From Antrodiella citrinella (taxonomy: Eukaryota > Basidiomycota > Agaricomycetes > Polyporales > Steccherinaceae): 53,986 nucleotides of DNA. Positions 1-10,468 of this stretch are shown here, piece by piece. The translations under genes were made by a program, and so were the position numbers. Within the stretch, counting starts at the first letter, position 1. Each line of letters begins with the position of its first letter. Where the stretch lies: the NCBI GenBank assembly GCA_004802725.1, contig SGPM01000179.1, positions 1 to 53,986 on the forward strand, written 5' to 3'. The notes below the pieces were generated by a model that saw only the letters and a list, made by a program, of their open reading frames with translations, did not search any database and was not told the DNA's origin.

Positions 1-93
1 ACCGTAGAATCGAATCGAAGGGGTCCGATGCACCGTAGAATCGTATAGGAAGGGTCCGACGTATCGTAGAATCGACTCGAAGAGGTCCGAAGT
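1..93. repeat. 31-bp tandem repeat, three copies
   Basis: Three consecutive 31-nt units (1-31, 32-62, 63-93) share the frame RYCGTAGAATCG...GGTCCGA and differ at several positions. The array touches the window edge, so it may continue to the left. It lies just upstream of a transposase gene and could be a subterminal repeat of that element or an independent minisatellite. No spacers are present, so it is not CRISPR-like. Confidence 0.8.
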
Positions 94-201
94 GCCGCGG
101 AATAATGCTAAAATGGTCTCCTATGGGCGTATCCGGTACCAGCGAGCCGTGGGTCTCATCAACGCTTAGGAGCCCGTCCGGTGCATCAGCGGCTGCAACA
201 G

Positions 202-2000
202 ATGCAGCTCTTCTTGACGCTCTACGAAACACAGGGGCTAAGCTGGATGAAAGTGTCGCAGCAGGCAGCGAAATTCAGTCGCGCCGCTCCTGGACGTGCA
301 GTCCGGCTACGGACATGGTCTCGGAACTTCTTGAAAGATCGCCATAATCTTCCCGTCACTCGAAAGAAGACCTGGAATACATCAGCACTCGAGAATGAAG
401 ATCTCTGCCGAGCCGTGAAGGATCACTTACAGGGGCTTGGTCCCCACATTCGGGCTCTTGATATTGTCGAGTTCTTAGCTGATGAAGAGGTTCAGAAGAA
501 GTTTGGACTCAAAAAAGGCATCTGCCTGTCTACTGCACAAGGGTGGATGCAGAGTGAGAAGCTGGGGTATCGTTGGAAACCAATCCCGAGTGGTCAGTAC
601 GTCGATGGGCACGAAAGAAAGGATGTGGTGAAGTACAGGCAGCAGGTGTACCTTCCAGCGATCGACAAGCTTCGTCCCTCCTTGAAGGAATACAATAACG
701 ATGGTACCGAGTACGTACCTGCCACTTCAAACTCCTCAGGCTTACAAATGCTACGGGTGATGATCACTCTGATCTGGTTCCACGACGAGTCCACCTTCTA
801 CGCCAACGACCGTCGAAAACAGCGCTGGGTTGGCAAAGACGAGAAAGCAGTGCCTCGGGCGAAAGGAGAAGGGGCTTCGTTGATGATTTCGGACTTCTTC
901 TCTGCAGAGTTTGGCTGGCTGCGATCTCCAAGCGATCCAAAGCGGTCTGCGCGTCGCCTTTTCAAAGCAGGGAAGAATCGTGATGGTTACTACACTCACG
1001 AAGATGTCATCAATCAATCAATCGACGCTGCAAAAATCGCCAAAGAAGCTTGGCCTCAGTACAATCACGTCTTTGTATTTGACAATGCACCTACCCATGT
1101 CAAGCGTCCAGACGATGCACTCTCAGCTCGTCACATGCCGAAAGGACCATCGGACACGTCGAAGAAGGTGAAATCCAATGACGGCGAGGACAAGTTCCGC
1201 AGAAACTTTGGAGTAGATCGGACAGTGAGGAGGGCGGATGGAACTGTGGTGTACAATCAAGTCACTGGGAAGATTGAGAAAGAACGTGTCAACATGGTTG
1301 GTGCACAGCTTCCCGACGGCACACCTCAGTCCCTTTACTTCCCCGACAGTCATCCTGATCCAGAATTGCGGGGAAAGTTCAAAGGAATGGCCATCATTTT
1401 GAAGGAGCGCGGATACGAAAACATCAGCCGTATGAAAGCCGAGTGCGTTGGGTTCCATTGCCCGAAACCACCAGAAGACTATCCGGATGACGATTCGCAG
1501 TGGCATCTTCAAAACCCATGTTGCTGCCGGCGCTTTCTCTATCACCAACCCGATTTCCAGAATGTACGCTCACTGCTGGAACTCGATCTTGAACGTCTCG
1601 GAGTAGGGTGCATATTTCTTCCGAAGTTCCACTGCGAACTCAACCCGATCGAGCAGTGCTGGGGTTACTCGAAACGCAAGTACCGAAAATATCCAACGTC
1701 GAAGCTGGAAGCTGATCTGGAGCGGAATCTGATCTCATCTGTTGATTCTGTTCCACTTCTATCAATGCGGCGGTGAGTTTCATGCTGCAGGTCATGTTGT
1801 TATTTGAGCTTACAGAATGTCATATTGGCAGCTTTTATACTCGCGCAATGCGCATGGCGGGAGCATATACAGTTGGACTGAATGGTCAACAAGCTGCTTG
1901 GGCGGGAAAGAAGTACAGCGGCCATCGTACAATCCCCAGCGAGAGAATATTTGCTGAACTAACCGCTGTCGGCTTGCACGAAGCTGTTTCAACTTCGTAG
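202..2000 (+). mobile_element. DDE transposase gene of mushroom type, one intron
   Basis: The gene encodes a transposase of a large family common in Agaricomycete genomes. Exon 1 is about 202-1772 and exon 2 is 1832-2000; the intron at 1773-1831 starts GTGAGT and ends CAG. Splicing joins MRR to FYTRAMRMAGAY and adds the conserved tail AAWAGKKYSGHR. Without splicing the frame stops at 1776. The likely acidic triad is Asp195 (FHDESTF), Asp294 (VFDNAPTH) and Glu484 (LNPIEQCWG); the NPIEQ box resembles Tc1/mariner-type enzymes, but the D-E spacing is much longer. The open frame runs up from 202 to about 112 without an ATG, so 202 is the first Met and a further 5' exon is possible. The frame is intact throughout, so the element could be active. 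I found no terminal inverted repeats or target-site duplication, so the element's ends are unknown. The superfamily assignment is tentative. Confidence 0.85.
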
Positions 2001-2545
2001 GCCACCTCTTTCTGTTCGTTCGCGTGCACGCTCGTATAATGGCTGAGTCTGAAATGAGTATCCATTGTTTTCCGACTTATGTTATTCATATTTGCGCTCG
2101 TTACTACGTTACAGTCATATCACACCGTCTCGCAGCAAATGAAAAATGTTCCACGTGAAATTCATGTGGTCGTGCGAATTGATGTGACACAATCACGTAG
2201 TAGTCGTCCATGTCCTGGGCCTACCTTATGCGCCAGTCGATGCAGTCGTTGAAGTAGAGATCGGTAAGTCCGCGGAAAGCATGTTTCGGGATGACCTCGA
2301 AGCAAAAAAGATTACTCGCCTGAAAAACTTATGACCGGTACACAATCATCTGTGAGCACTGAGTACTCCAATCCAGGACCACAACATGACGGTGAGAGTC
2401 GGACTCGGACTCGGAAGTAGAATGACAACTTGAAGGCGCTCGCCGTAAGGTCAGATCGCCGGGCCGTGACTCAGGCTAAAGACTCGACGACGAGCTCATT
2501 GTCATTGTCAATCTCAAGACTCAAGAGTCAACGATACCTTGACGG
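2001..2545. other. Intergenic, transposase to octanoyltransferase
   Basis: No gene is supported here. The stretch presumably holds the 3' side of the transposon and the promoter of the octanoyltransferase gene. I could not place the transposon's right end: the 31-bp repeat seen at the window start does not recur. Confidence 0.5.
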
Positions 2546-3349
2546 ATGGCGACGGCCAATATCTCGCTACCACCAATTCTCTACCATTACTTCCGAACAC
2601 CCTTACCATACGCAAATACTCTCGCTTTTCAGGAGCGCATACATGCTTTACAACTGTCCCTCCGCCGGTCGCATGCTCACCGTGACATTCTACTGCTACT
2701 CGAACACCGACCTGTTTACACGACCGGTCGACGACAAATTGCTTCTTCCCAAGAGGTTCTTGACGAAGAATCGCGATTGACGCGTCTTGGGGCAGACTTC
2801 GTTACCACCCAGCGGGGGGGTCAGATCACATACCACGGACCTGGCCAACTCATTGGGTACCCTCTTCTCGACCTTGGTCGTACCACACCACCCATTGGCA
2901 TCCGTGACTACATTTGCAAAATGCAAACAGCCCTCAGGCTACATCTGTCCGAAGGCCACGGCATAGAATCGGTCCCCAGCGACAACACTGGGGTTTTTAC
3001 GGACGGGCATACGAAGATTGCCAGTATCGGTGTCCAAGTAAGGCACAGACTTACAACTCATGGTTTCGGTCTCAATGTCACCCCTGAAATCTATCCCTGG
3101 TTCGACCAAATTGTCGCTTGTGGTTTAGCTGACGTCCGACCTACTTCGATCGCCGAGGCCTCCACAAACAAGAACCGTGAAGTTACAGTTGCAGGGGAAA
3201 TACCTAACTTCATCTCAAGATGGGGGAGAGTCTACGAAAGAGGGATGCAGGAGCTGGATATACACGGTGGAGGCGAGCTTGCGGGGATGGTGAGAGCTCT
3301 GGAGGCGGAGGCGACGAATGCATGGCCACATTCTCCCACCTTTTCGTAG
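2546..3349 (+). CDS. LIP2: Lipoyl(octanoyl)transferase (LipB/Lip2 type)
   Basis: The enzyme moves the octanoyl group from octanoyl-ACP to lipoyl domains of mitochondrial dehydrogenases and glycine cleavage H protein, the first step of lipoate synthesis. The single exon encodes 267 aa, a normal length. The signature RGGQITYHGPGQLIGYP starts near residue 89. It is followed by the TKIASIG segment with the catalytic Lys and the VACGL segment with the catalytic Cys of the BPL/LplA/LipB fold. The start is the first ATG of the frame and is followed by a short N-terminus before the conserved region, so a mitochondrial presequence is not obvious. The gene is intronless, unlike most neighbours. The GH16 gene lies downstream on the same strand after a gap of about 1 kb. 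Confidence 0.95.
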   Translation: MATANISLPPILYHYFRTPLPYANTLAFQERIHALQLSLRRSHAHRDILLLLEHRPVYTTGRRQIASSQEVLDEESRLTRLGADFVTTQRGGQITYHGPGQLIGYPLLDLGRTTPPIGIRDYICKMQTALRLHLSEGHGIESVPSDNTGVFTDGHTKIASIGVQVRHRLTTHGFGLNVTPEIYPWFDQIVACGLADVRPTSIAEASTNKNREVTVAGEIPNFISRWGRVYERGMQELDIHGGGELAGMVRALEAEATNAWPHSPTFS

Positions 3350-4330
3350 ACCTGGTACGTCCTATCAATGCTAACTGAAGACATACACTCATTCCTCCAA
3401 CAGATACACTCTGTGCATAGTGGACTTGCTATAATCAAAGCTGGGAAGTGGCCAGGCATAGTCTGACTGACTACACGGAGATTTGTCAGCAAAGCATGAA
3501 GCCTTATCACACCTCATGAGATCTGAGAGCCTGCAAAAGATCACGCGAGCCTGTCCGGTTGCCCTGGGTAACTCCCTGAGCCGTTGCATGGGGTACTTCC
3601 TGCAAGGTCGCTGCAGAAATCTGGCCCTTGTCTTTCTCCACGATACTCAGGTTGATGAACAAATTGTATGGATACCTATGGATACTCGCCTTATGACACG
3701 CATGGCGGGACCAGCCCGACATTTGCCTGGCCACATGGTTGGATCACGGGCCTCACCGTCGCATGCTTTTCATGATTTTGAAGATTTGGGTCTATGTCAC
3801 ATTCCCGACCGCACATGCAGCTCGACGTGCTATGCCGATCGTGAGCATGCTTTCCCTTGCTACTGATTCTGACATATGTCTCGTTGTTTGACGAATTGTC
3901 ACATAGTCATGACTTGGCAAGCCGCGGTTTCCTCTGTCGTCTTTTCATGGGTACAACCCTTTGACCCTCCTCCGATTTCAATCGACGTCTTGCGCTCTGT
4001 CCCAGTTTAGTGGATTTTGGTTGACCTTCCAATCGTTACTCAAAATTGCGCCTGCGGGTGACGCTTCTTCCCGTTCTCAGTATATACATTAACGATCTTC
4101 AGCTTTCCTCGTGGACTTGCCAGAGTTTTATTAACTCAGCTGCTTGCCGACCGTACCAACGTGACGCACCGACGTTTATCCACCGCATGCATCGAAGCAC
4201 ATTGGGTCTTTGCTTCCTCCTTCGGTTCAGGGCAGGTGCCACGACGCGACACTGGGTCGTCCTTCAAGGATGCATAAAAGCACTCGGATTGTGTTCTTTA
4301 CATGCAAAATCCCTCTGGTATCAACTCAAC
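3350..4330. other. Intergenic region upstream of GH16 gene
   Basis: Open frames here are short and show no family signature or convincing splice signals, so I call no gene. A TATA-like CATAAAA at about 4273-4279 sits roughly 55 nt before the GH16 start codon and is a plausible core promoter element. Confidence 0.5.
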
Positions 4331-5692
4331 ATGCTAAGTCTTTACCTGGCTTTGATCGCTTCAATCGTACCGACAGCTCTTGCTGGAGCGTATGCCATCA
4401 CTGACACCTATGTTGGTTCCGCCTTCCTTTCCTCGTTTGTGCACGAGAACATCCTAGATCCAACGCATGGCAGGGTGTAAGTGATATTTAATATGAGTAT
4501 TCATACAGCTACTAAATCTCGGAATATGATAGCAATTATCTCGACCAAGCCACCGCAGTAAGCCTCAACTTGACTTATGCTCAAGGTGACACGTTGGTCC
4601 TGCGCGTCGACTCCACGACTGTGCTTGATCCATCGGGACCGGGAAGAAATAGTGTCCGCCTGAGAAGTCAAAACACCTACACGACCCATGTCGCCGTGTG
4701 TGTATTCTCCTACTCGAAGGGTCGATACCAGCCCTAATCCACGTTTCCAGCTTTGACATTGCTCACATGCCTGAGGGATGCGCGACGTGGCCTGCGGCGT
4801 GGGAGACGTCCGTCAACGATTGGCCCAACCTGGGTGAAGTGGACATTGTGAGTCTTCATTCTGACATGAGTCGTGTCTCTGATGAATGCACATGTGTCCA
4901 TCCCTCGCCGGCTGCGATACCGACAGTGAGTCCTGTCCTTGCATTAATTGCATTGTAGACTAACGTACATCTGTCGCAGGTTGGAAGGTGTTAACGATCT
5001 GAGCCCCGATACTGTCACTCTGCACACAAACGCGAATTGCAGTATGCCTCAAAGCCGCGATCAAAGTGGAAATCCTACAGGGAATATATGCGATGTCGTT
5101 GCCTCAGGCAACACTGGATGTGGCGTTCAAGTCACCACAGCCAATAGTTACGGACCGTCGTTCAATTCCGTCGGCGGCGGATTCTACGCAATGGAGAGAA
5201 CAGACAGCTTCATCAAAGTCTGGTTCTGGCAGCGCGGCGATGGTTCTACTCCCGGAGACATGGAGTTTGGTGCAACCTCTGTTAACACCGACACTTGGGT
5301 AAATCATGCCCTGTGTTGACAAATTCATGTGGTCTGATCAGCATGTCGCAATTAGGGACAACCAAGTGCATTCTTCCCCAACACCGAGTGCGACATTGGA
5401 GCTCATTTTGGTCCTAACAACGTTATCATCAATACTTCCCTCTGTCCGTGTTCCATTCCCTGCTTTGCCAGTGGATCTTCGCTAACTGACTTTTGACAAA
5501 GGCGGCGATTGGGCTGGAATCCCCTCTGTTTTTAATGGTGCCGGCTGTCCTGGTGACTGCAACAGTGAGTACTTCTGCATTGTCTCCATCGATCCAGACT
5601 GAGACTTTCCGTGTCCAGCCTTCGTCGACCAAAATCCCAGTACATTTGTCAACGCGTACTGGGAAATTAACGCAATCCGAGTTTACACGTAG
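4331..5692 (+). CDS. Secreted GH16 endo-beta-glucanase (laminarinase-like), one-nt frameshift
   Basis: Seven exons fit the Agaricomycete GH16 laminarinase family, which cleaves beta-1,3(4)-glucans outside the cell: 4331-4476, 4533-4697, 4751-4847, 4980-5298, 5356-5443, 5502-5564 and 5619-5692. The product starts with a signal peptide (about 19 residues, ending TALA), then DPTHGRVNYLDQAT, SGPGRNSVRLRS, the catalytic segment GEVDI, then EGVND, SYGPSFN, KVWFWQRG and a C-terminus ending NAIRVYT. Exon lengths add up to 952 nt, one more than a multiple of three. The extra base lies at the exon 3/4 junction: canonical joining reads out of frame exactly at the general acid/base Glu, and dropping one G near 4983-4984 restores the expected I-V-E-G-V-N-D. 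The intron there (132 nt) is twice as long as its siblings and contains a second GTGAGT donor at 4926. The gene may be freshly broken, or the base may be an assembly error. Confidence 0.85.
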
Positions 5693-6078
5693 TCGGTCAT
5701 CGGTCACAATCCGATAGTGATGCGCATGTGCAGCTGCATCCGATAGAGTACATCAAGAAATTTTCGTCCATGCGTTTGGATAGTCTGTAGCTACGGTCTT
5801 GCGCCCATTTGCCCGCCTGTCAAATTCGATCATTTTGATCCCCGCCACGACGGCGTCGATCACACGGGTGTACAGTAGCCTCGAGGCTGCCCACAGCTCA
5901 TAGCTTTCCGTCCGTGATCGTCCAATATACAACGCTCCACTCTTCAATATGTTTGTTTGCTACATGAGCTACATGCAGCTACGCGTGAGACCGCAATTGT
6001 AGACGCGGTAGACTCACCACTTACTTTAACACTGACGGACGAGAAGTTGGAGGTCGTTCCACCTTGATCTCTACCATC
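5693..6078. other. Intergenic, no feature seen
   Basis: The stretch lies between the GH16 stop codon and the reductase start, both on the plus strand. I see no gene, RNA or repeat. Confidence 0.4.
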
Positions 6079-6747
6079 ATGCGTCTACTCATCCTAGGCG
6101 GTACCGGAAGTGCTGGGCTACAGCTCATACAACAAGCACTCGCAGCCAACCATGTCCTTGTCATTCTTGCCAGATCTCCAAAGAAGTTGCCCGACGATAT
6201 CACTACCCATCACTCCGTCACGATCATCCAGGGCGAGTTGACGGACGCAGATCTCGTTTCTAGAGCAGTCGAGGGAGTAGACGCTATCCTTTCAGTCTTA
6301 GGACCTCCGGTTGGCGTGCTCCCTGCGCTGTCCTACCCAAGCACCACGCCGCTCGCACATGCATACACCACCGTCGTCGTCGCGATGAAGGAGCATGACG
6401 TGAAGCGCTTGATCCTGCTTGGAACAGCCAGCATGAAAGACGAGCACGATCACTTTAGTGCTCGTTTCGCTGCTCTAGTCAGCGGTGTGGCAATTTTTGC
6501 GCATAACTCCTACAAAGATGTGGTAGCCATCGCAGACGTAGTAAGAGGCGAAGGGAAGGACCTCGTGTGGACGATCGTGAGGGTGCCTATCCTGACGAAC
6601 GACTCCAAGACAGATGTCGTCGCGGGATACATTGGGGATGGGAAGCTCCATACCACACTTCCCCGTGCCGCCTTCGCAGCGTTCGTGCTGAAGGAACTGG
6701 AGGATAATCAATGGTGCAAGAAGGCACCCCTTATCTCATCGCCGTGA
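6079..6747 (+). CDS. NAD(P)-binding reductase, SDR atypical/NmrA-like
   Basis: A single exon encodes 222 aa. The N-terminus MRLLILGGTGSAGLQL is a Rossmann dinucleotide-binding motif (GGTGxxG) of the atypical short-chain dehydrogenase type (NAD_binding_10, BLVRB-like). It is followed by an Arg in LARSPKK that suits NADP, then a GVDAILSVLGP strand-loop and RLILLGTASM. The open frame extends 15 nt further upstream without an ATG, so the first ATG is used. Such proteins reduce flavins, biliverdin or quin(on)oid compounds or act as redox sensors; the substrate cannot be read from sequence. The end KKAPLISSP is typical of the fungal family. Confidence 0.85.
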   Translation: MRLLILGGTGSAGLQLIQQALAANHVLVILARSPKKLPDDITTHHSVTIIQGELTDADLVSRAVEGVDAILSVLGPPVGVLPALSYPSTTPLAHAYTTVVVAMKEHDVKRLILLGTASMKDEHDHFSARFAALVSGVAIFAHNSYKDVVAIADVVRGEGKDLVWTIVRVPILTNDSKTDVVAGYIGDGKLHTTLPRAAFAAFVLKELEDNQWCKKAPLISSP

Positions 6748-8091
6748 ACAAGTGAGCTTGCTACTATATCCGTCATCGCTTCAGCTCATGGTGCTCCCAG
6801 ATGCACACAGAGCAGTTCGTCAGGGCGGACAAACGCCATAATACTTGACCATCCTTTTCAAATTCTTTGACTCCCCACTTGAACAGCGGATCGGAAGTGT
6901 AGAAGTAGCACTGTTTTAGGTTCGAAGTTCCTTTGCCTACTATTAGTCCCTCAGATACTTACTTGGATTGTTGCATTTCACCAGAAGTATCGTAATGACA
7001 TAAATCTTCAAATAACGCTCGACCATTTGCATTTTTATTCGATGTGCGTTTGGACACTGCCAAGACCAGCCAAGCCCTCAGGGTTCAGGGATACGATCGG
7101 GAAAGGGCGCCCACATTCACGAAGTGTTTTGAGTCTTTTGACCTGCTTTTGACCATTGAGAGTGGGAATGTTGTGGCGGCAAGGCTTTTCTGATCTGAGG
7201 AACACCTTCCGTGCACTAAGCGACTCCTTTGTCGAAGCAGGGTCCTTTGCAAAGCGAGGCAAAGCGTCCCTAACGGCTTTCCGACGCCCCTCTACTACAG
7301 ATCTTTTTTTGCGGGTGTGGAGGTCCCGTGTGTACTATGTGCGCCACACCCTTTCCTTCTTCCAGGCACCCCATCTGCGGACAACAGATCATGTGGCTTG
7401 GCTTGGCTATGTCCAATAACATCCAGTGAGACCCAAGTCAGACTCAGAAGACGACTGAATACCTATGTTGCAGTGCATATCAGATTGTTCAGAGTCACAA
7501 TTGATGGTAGAATAAGGTATGGTCACCGTTCTCCAAATCCTGTTCAAATTTCTCATCCATGACAAACATCAGCAGGTGAGCGGTACAGACGGAGTACCGA
7601 CGATGGTTCCATGTCTGCGTGCACAAAGCGGCATGACGAAGAACATGTCACATGCCACCCCGCTGAAATCCCTTGCAAACTTCTTACCTCGGTCTCCTGC
7701 AAATTTACTCCATGTGCCGACCTAGCACGTACAACAATGTATCTGAAAGGAGACCCCAACCAGGCCGCGGATTGAATGGACGCACTCGCGGAGAACGTTG
7801 TCTTCTTACCAGGAACACGCTTTACCACACGGCTGGTTCTCATGCAGCTGTAATGTACGCACCGCCATTGGTCATGAACCAGGGTGGATATCGAGGGCTT
7901 TGAGGAAACTTCTTTCCTACCTTGTACGGTATGTGACGCTGTGAGACAGAATGCACTGTTTCATGGATAGGCGTATTAAAGAAGTCGTTCTGGGGATATT
8001 TTAGGCTACATTTTCATTGTACACAGGGATATCGGATCGGTCGTCACGGGAGAAACGAGAAACGAGGAATGTGAAGGTCGTGAATGAGAAA
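6748..8091. other. Long stretch without recognisable gene
   Basis: Several open frames of 60-96 codons occur on both strands (for example 7156-7419 plus and 7553-7843 minus). None shows a domain, consistent splicing or hydrophobic/coiled pattern that would support it. The 3' part contains the downstream region of the minus-strand gene ending at 8092. Confidence 0.4.
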
Positions 8092-8781
8092 TCAACGGCG
8101 TGACTTTCTGGGCTTGCCCCAGGCCATATTGTCATCGTCCAGCATCTCCGCCTGTCCGAGCGACCTCGGTCAGGAAATAAAGCAGTGCATGAGGTATGAG
8201 GATCGCTCACTGTTTCGTCGATGCTGCCCACACCAAATTGCGAGCTCGCGCATTTGGCCTGTGGTTGAGAGGCTGTGAAGGGCTGTTGAAGAGATGAAAC
8301 AGTCAGTATGGTTCGAGCAGTCTGAGCACCGTTAGGACTCACGAATTGCACGAAGTATGAAACGCCAGATGAGTTGCTAGATATTGACATTCGTGATTGT
8401 GCTCGAGATGCCGTTGAAGACATGGAGGACCGCTATAATTACTTCGCTCAGAAATAGCCTGAAGGGAGATCAGAGGATACGACGTACCTTGGAGGCATTG
8501 GAGGAGGATGACGATGATGAGAAGAAACCCATAGTGCCGGGTGGATAAGCAACAAACACTGTCTGTGAGTGGTTTACAAGCTCAGGTTGCCACGGATGAA
8601 TGGTCAAGATAGCATGGTCCACAGCAGATGTTATATATACTCCAATATTCCGCACTTGTGAATCTTGATCCCTATATGACGCTCTAGTTCTCGGCCAGAC
8701 GCACTCGGGCGCAGGTGTGAAAAAACAGTGAAGCAAGCTTGTTTCCATGATCGCACGCCGAGCTTCGATGTCCCCATTCAA
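8092..8781 (-). CDS. Unknown protein, 3' part of a spliced gene (Ser-rich)
   Basis: Four exons on the minus strand are well supported by phase, splice sites and size: an exon ending at 8488, then 8432-8343, 8282-8211 and 8151-8092. They are joined by introns of 55, 60 and 59 nt with good GT-AG ends. The joined frame gives a Ser-rich stretch (TMGFFSSSSSSSNASK, then RSSMSSTASRAQSR), then SSGVSYFVQF, PFTASQPQAKC, an acidic AEMLDDDNMAW and a basic end GKPRKSRR. I do not recognise the family. The 5' end is uncertain: the frame is open from 8781, but a possible intron with acceptor near 8565 and further exons upstream to about 9.65 kb cannot be ruled in or out. Start given is only the edge of the open frame. 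Confidence 0.5.
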
Positions 8782-10468
8782 TACCTAACCGACCCAAGGC
8801 CGCTCTGGCATTTGGCACGAGGGGTCCTGCGATAATACATTACCCACGCGGGCAGATTTTGACTCTGTTAGTATTGCTTACCTGTCTCTAGACGATATTC
8901 GGCGTTTTTATGTCAGATCCCAGCCAGATGCAATCATGCTGGCGTCGCTATTTTGGGTGAGAGAGTGCGCTCCGCTGGCGGTCGGGGTCGCGTCACAACA
9001 TGACATCCCTCTTGATTTTCATCGATATTCTGACTAGAAGACAGAGATCAGTGTATCACGAGACCGTGGTGAACAACTTCATCGTATGGTTACTCTCTTC
9101 TGCCGCGCACAAGAGACATTGGCTCATCAGTAAAATCATGCATGGAAAATCTCGAACCATATAAGCAATAGCTTGCAGGGTGCCTCCCTGGGGCTTGCCG
9201 CATCAGCATGTGCCCAATGATCTGGCAGCAATTGTAAACTTACTCATAGAGCGCTCTCGTAACATCTCGATCAGCCTTGAGCTGCGGATGTCGTGTTATC
9301 AGACGTCTGTAATCACCGCTTGGCACTTGCCATACACACCGGGGTAACCATCGAGCCCGCAGGTAGAAGTACAGCAAAGCGCAGCTGAGCTGGAAGAAAC
9401 ACCCATACTTGAGCCAGTAAGAATAATGATGGGACATCAAAATAGAGCAAACGTACGATTTCCGTGAAAGTAGACCGGTTTTCCACAGCAGGCCGGCGCT
9501 CCTGGCCGAGGCATTACCCCGGATGTTGTGGCTTTACTACCCCGAGTCTTTCCAGCCACCGAGGTCCGCTGGGAGATCTGCATACGAATCAAGTGATTAT
9601 ACGCACCTGCACAGTGCAAAATCATGACATGATCGTCAAGCCCCGGCAACACAGGTAGATCCTCTTAGTGATATCCCGAGTCCGAGCGTCCTTGGTGCCT
9701 CCTCGAGCTCTCCCTCGGCGTCCTTCCGGAGAACACGTTGAGGTGAACTCTACGCACCAAAAAGCCCTGCAGCTTTACTAACACAGCGAAGCGCAGTCGG
9801 AATATATTCCCACCACGAAGGGAGTGCATCTGTGATGTGAGCGAGACGCAAAACCTACCCGCTCATGAACGCAGTGGAAATTCGAGTCATTCGACTCCCC
9901 TGATGGTCTGCAAAATTTCGATTGGTCCAGCAAAGGCGCGGCGCCCACAGCGTCCCAAGGATTAGAGACGGCGCGGGTGCACTCGTACAAGGTTCAATAT
10001 GGTGACAGTTTTCCTTGCCAGCCGACACACAGGGGTCTATGTTTCATGACAGAGCTGAAAGAGAAGGGAAATGCGCAGCATGACCTGTTGCCCACACGGA
10101 AGTCTCCCGTGTCTTGAGGTGGGTTCATAGGCAGGCGACGATCGCTTCTTAACGCCGCTTCTCAGCCAAGGACTTGGCCTTGGGAAGGAAGATCACCACT
10201 GGCCCAGAATGTGGAAGGTGAGGCTCTTAACGTGGAGTGAGGGCGAAAAGAGGCGCAAACACAACAAAACGTGGAACCGTACATGGCACGTTATTTGTTA
10301 TAACGTTATCGTTGAGAGGAACACAACGAATGGGTGGTATTCTGCAATGTGACATTGCTGCAGCTCCGATCAAACTTTGAACGACATGCTCAGAAGAACC
10401 TGAAGTGTGTATAACACGGTCTCAGGCAGAGGAACACACGAGAAGACTATCCAAATACTGACCGATAA
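8782..10468. other. Region with possible minus-strand upstream exons
   Basis: No gene is firmly supported. Intron-like signals exist on the minus strand, for instance a GTAAGC...ACTAAC...CAG stretch at about 8880-8826. They hint that the gene ending at 8092 starts somewhere here. I could not chain them into one reading frame. Confidence 0.3.

Noticed and set aside
1..93. Possible CRISPR array
   Set aside because: Units are directly adjacent without spacers and diverge between copies, and the organism is a fungus.
3483..3866. 127-codon plus-strand open frame
   Set aside because: No signature, mixed composition with many Cys/His/Met typical of spurious frames, and no splice partners.
4848..4979. 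Spliceosomal twin intron (stwintron) in the GH16 gene
   Set aside because: Removing the inner GT-AG piece 4848-4926 leaves TTGAGT, not a GT donor, and the exon frame would still be shifted, so the model explains nothing extra.
8820..8940. Exon pair reading NAEYRLETGPLVPNARAALG on the minus strand
   Set aside because: Attractive reading through a canonical 67-nt intron, but the frame is closed by TGA just upstream with neither ATG nor acceptor in between.
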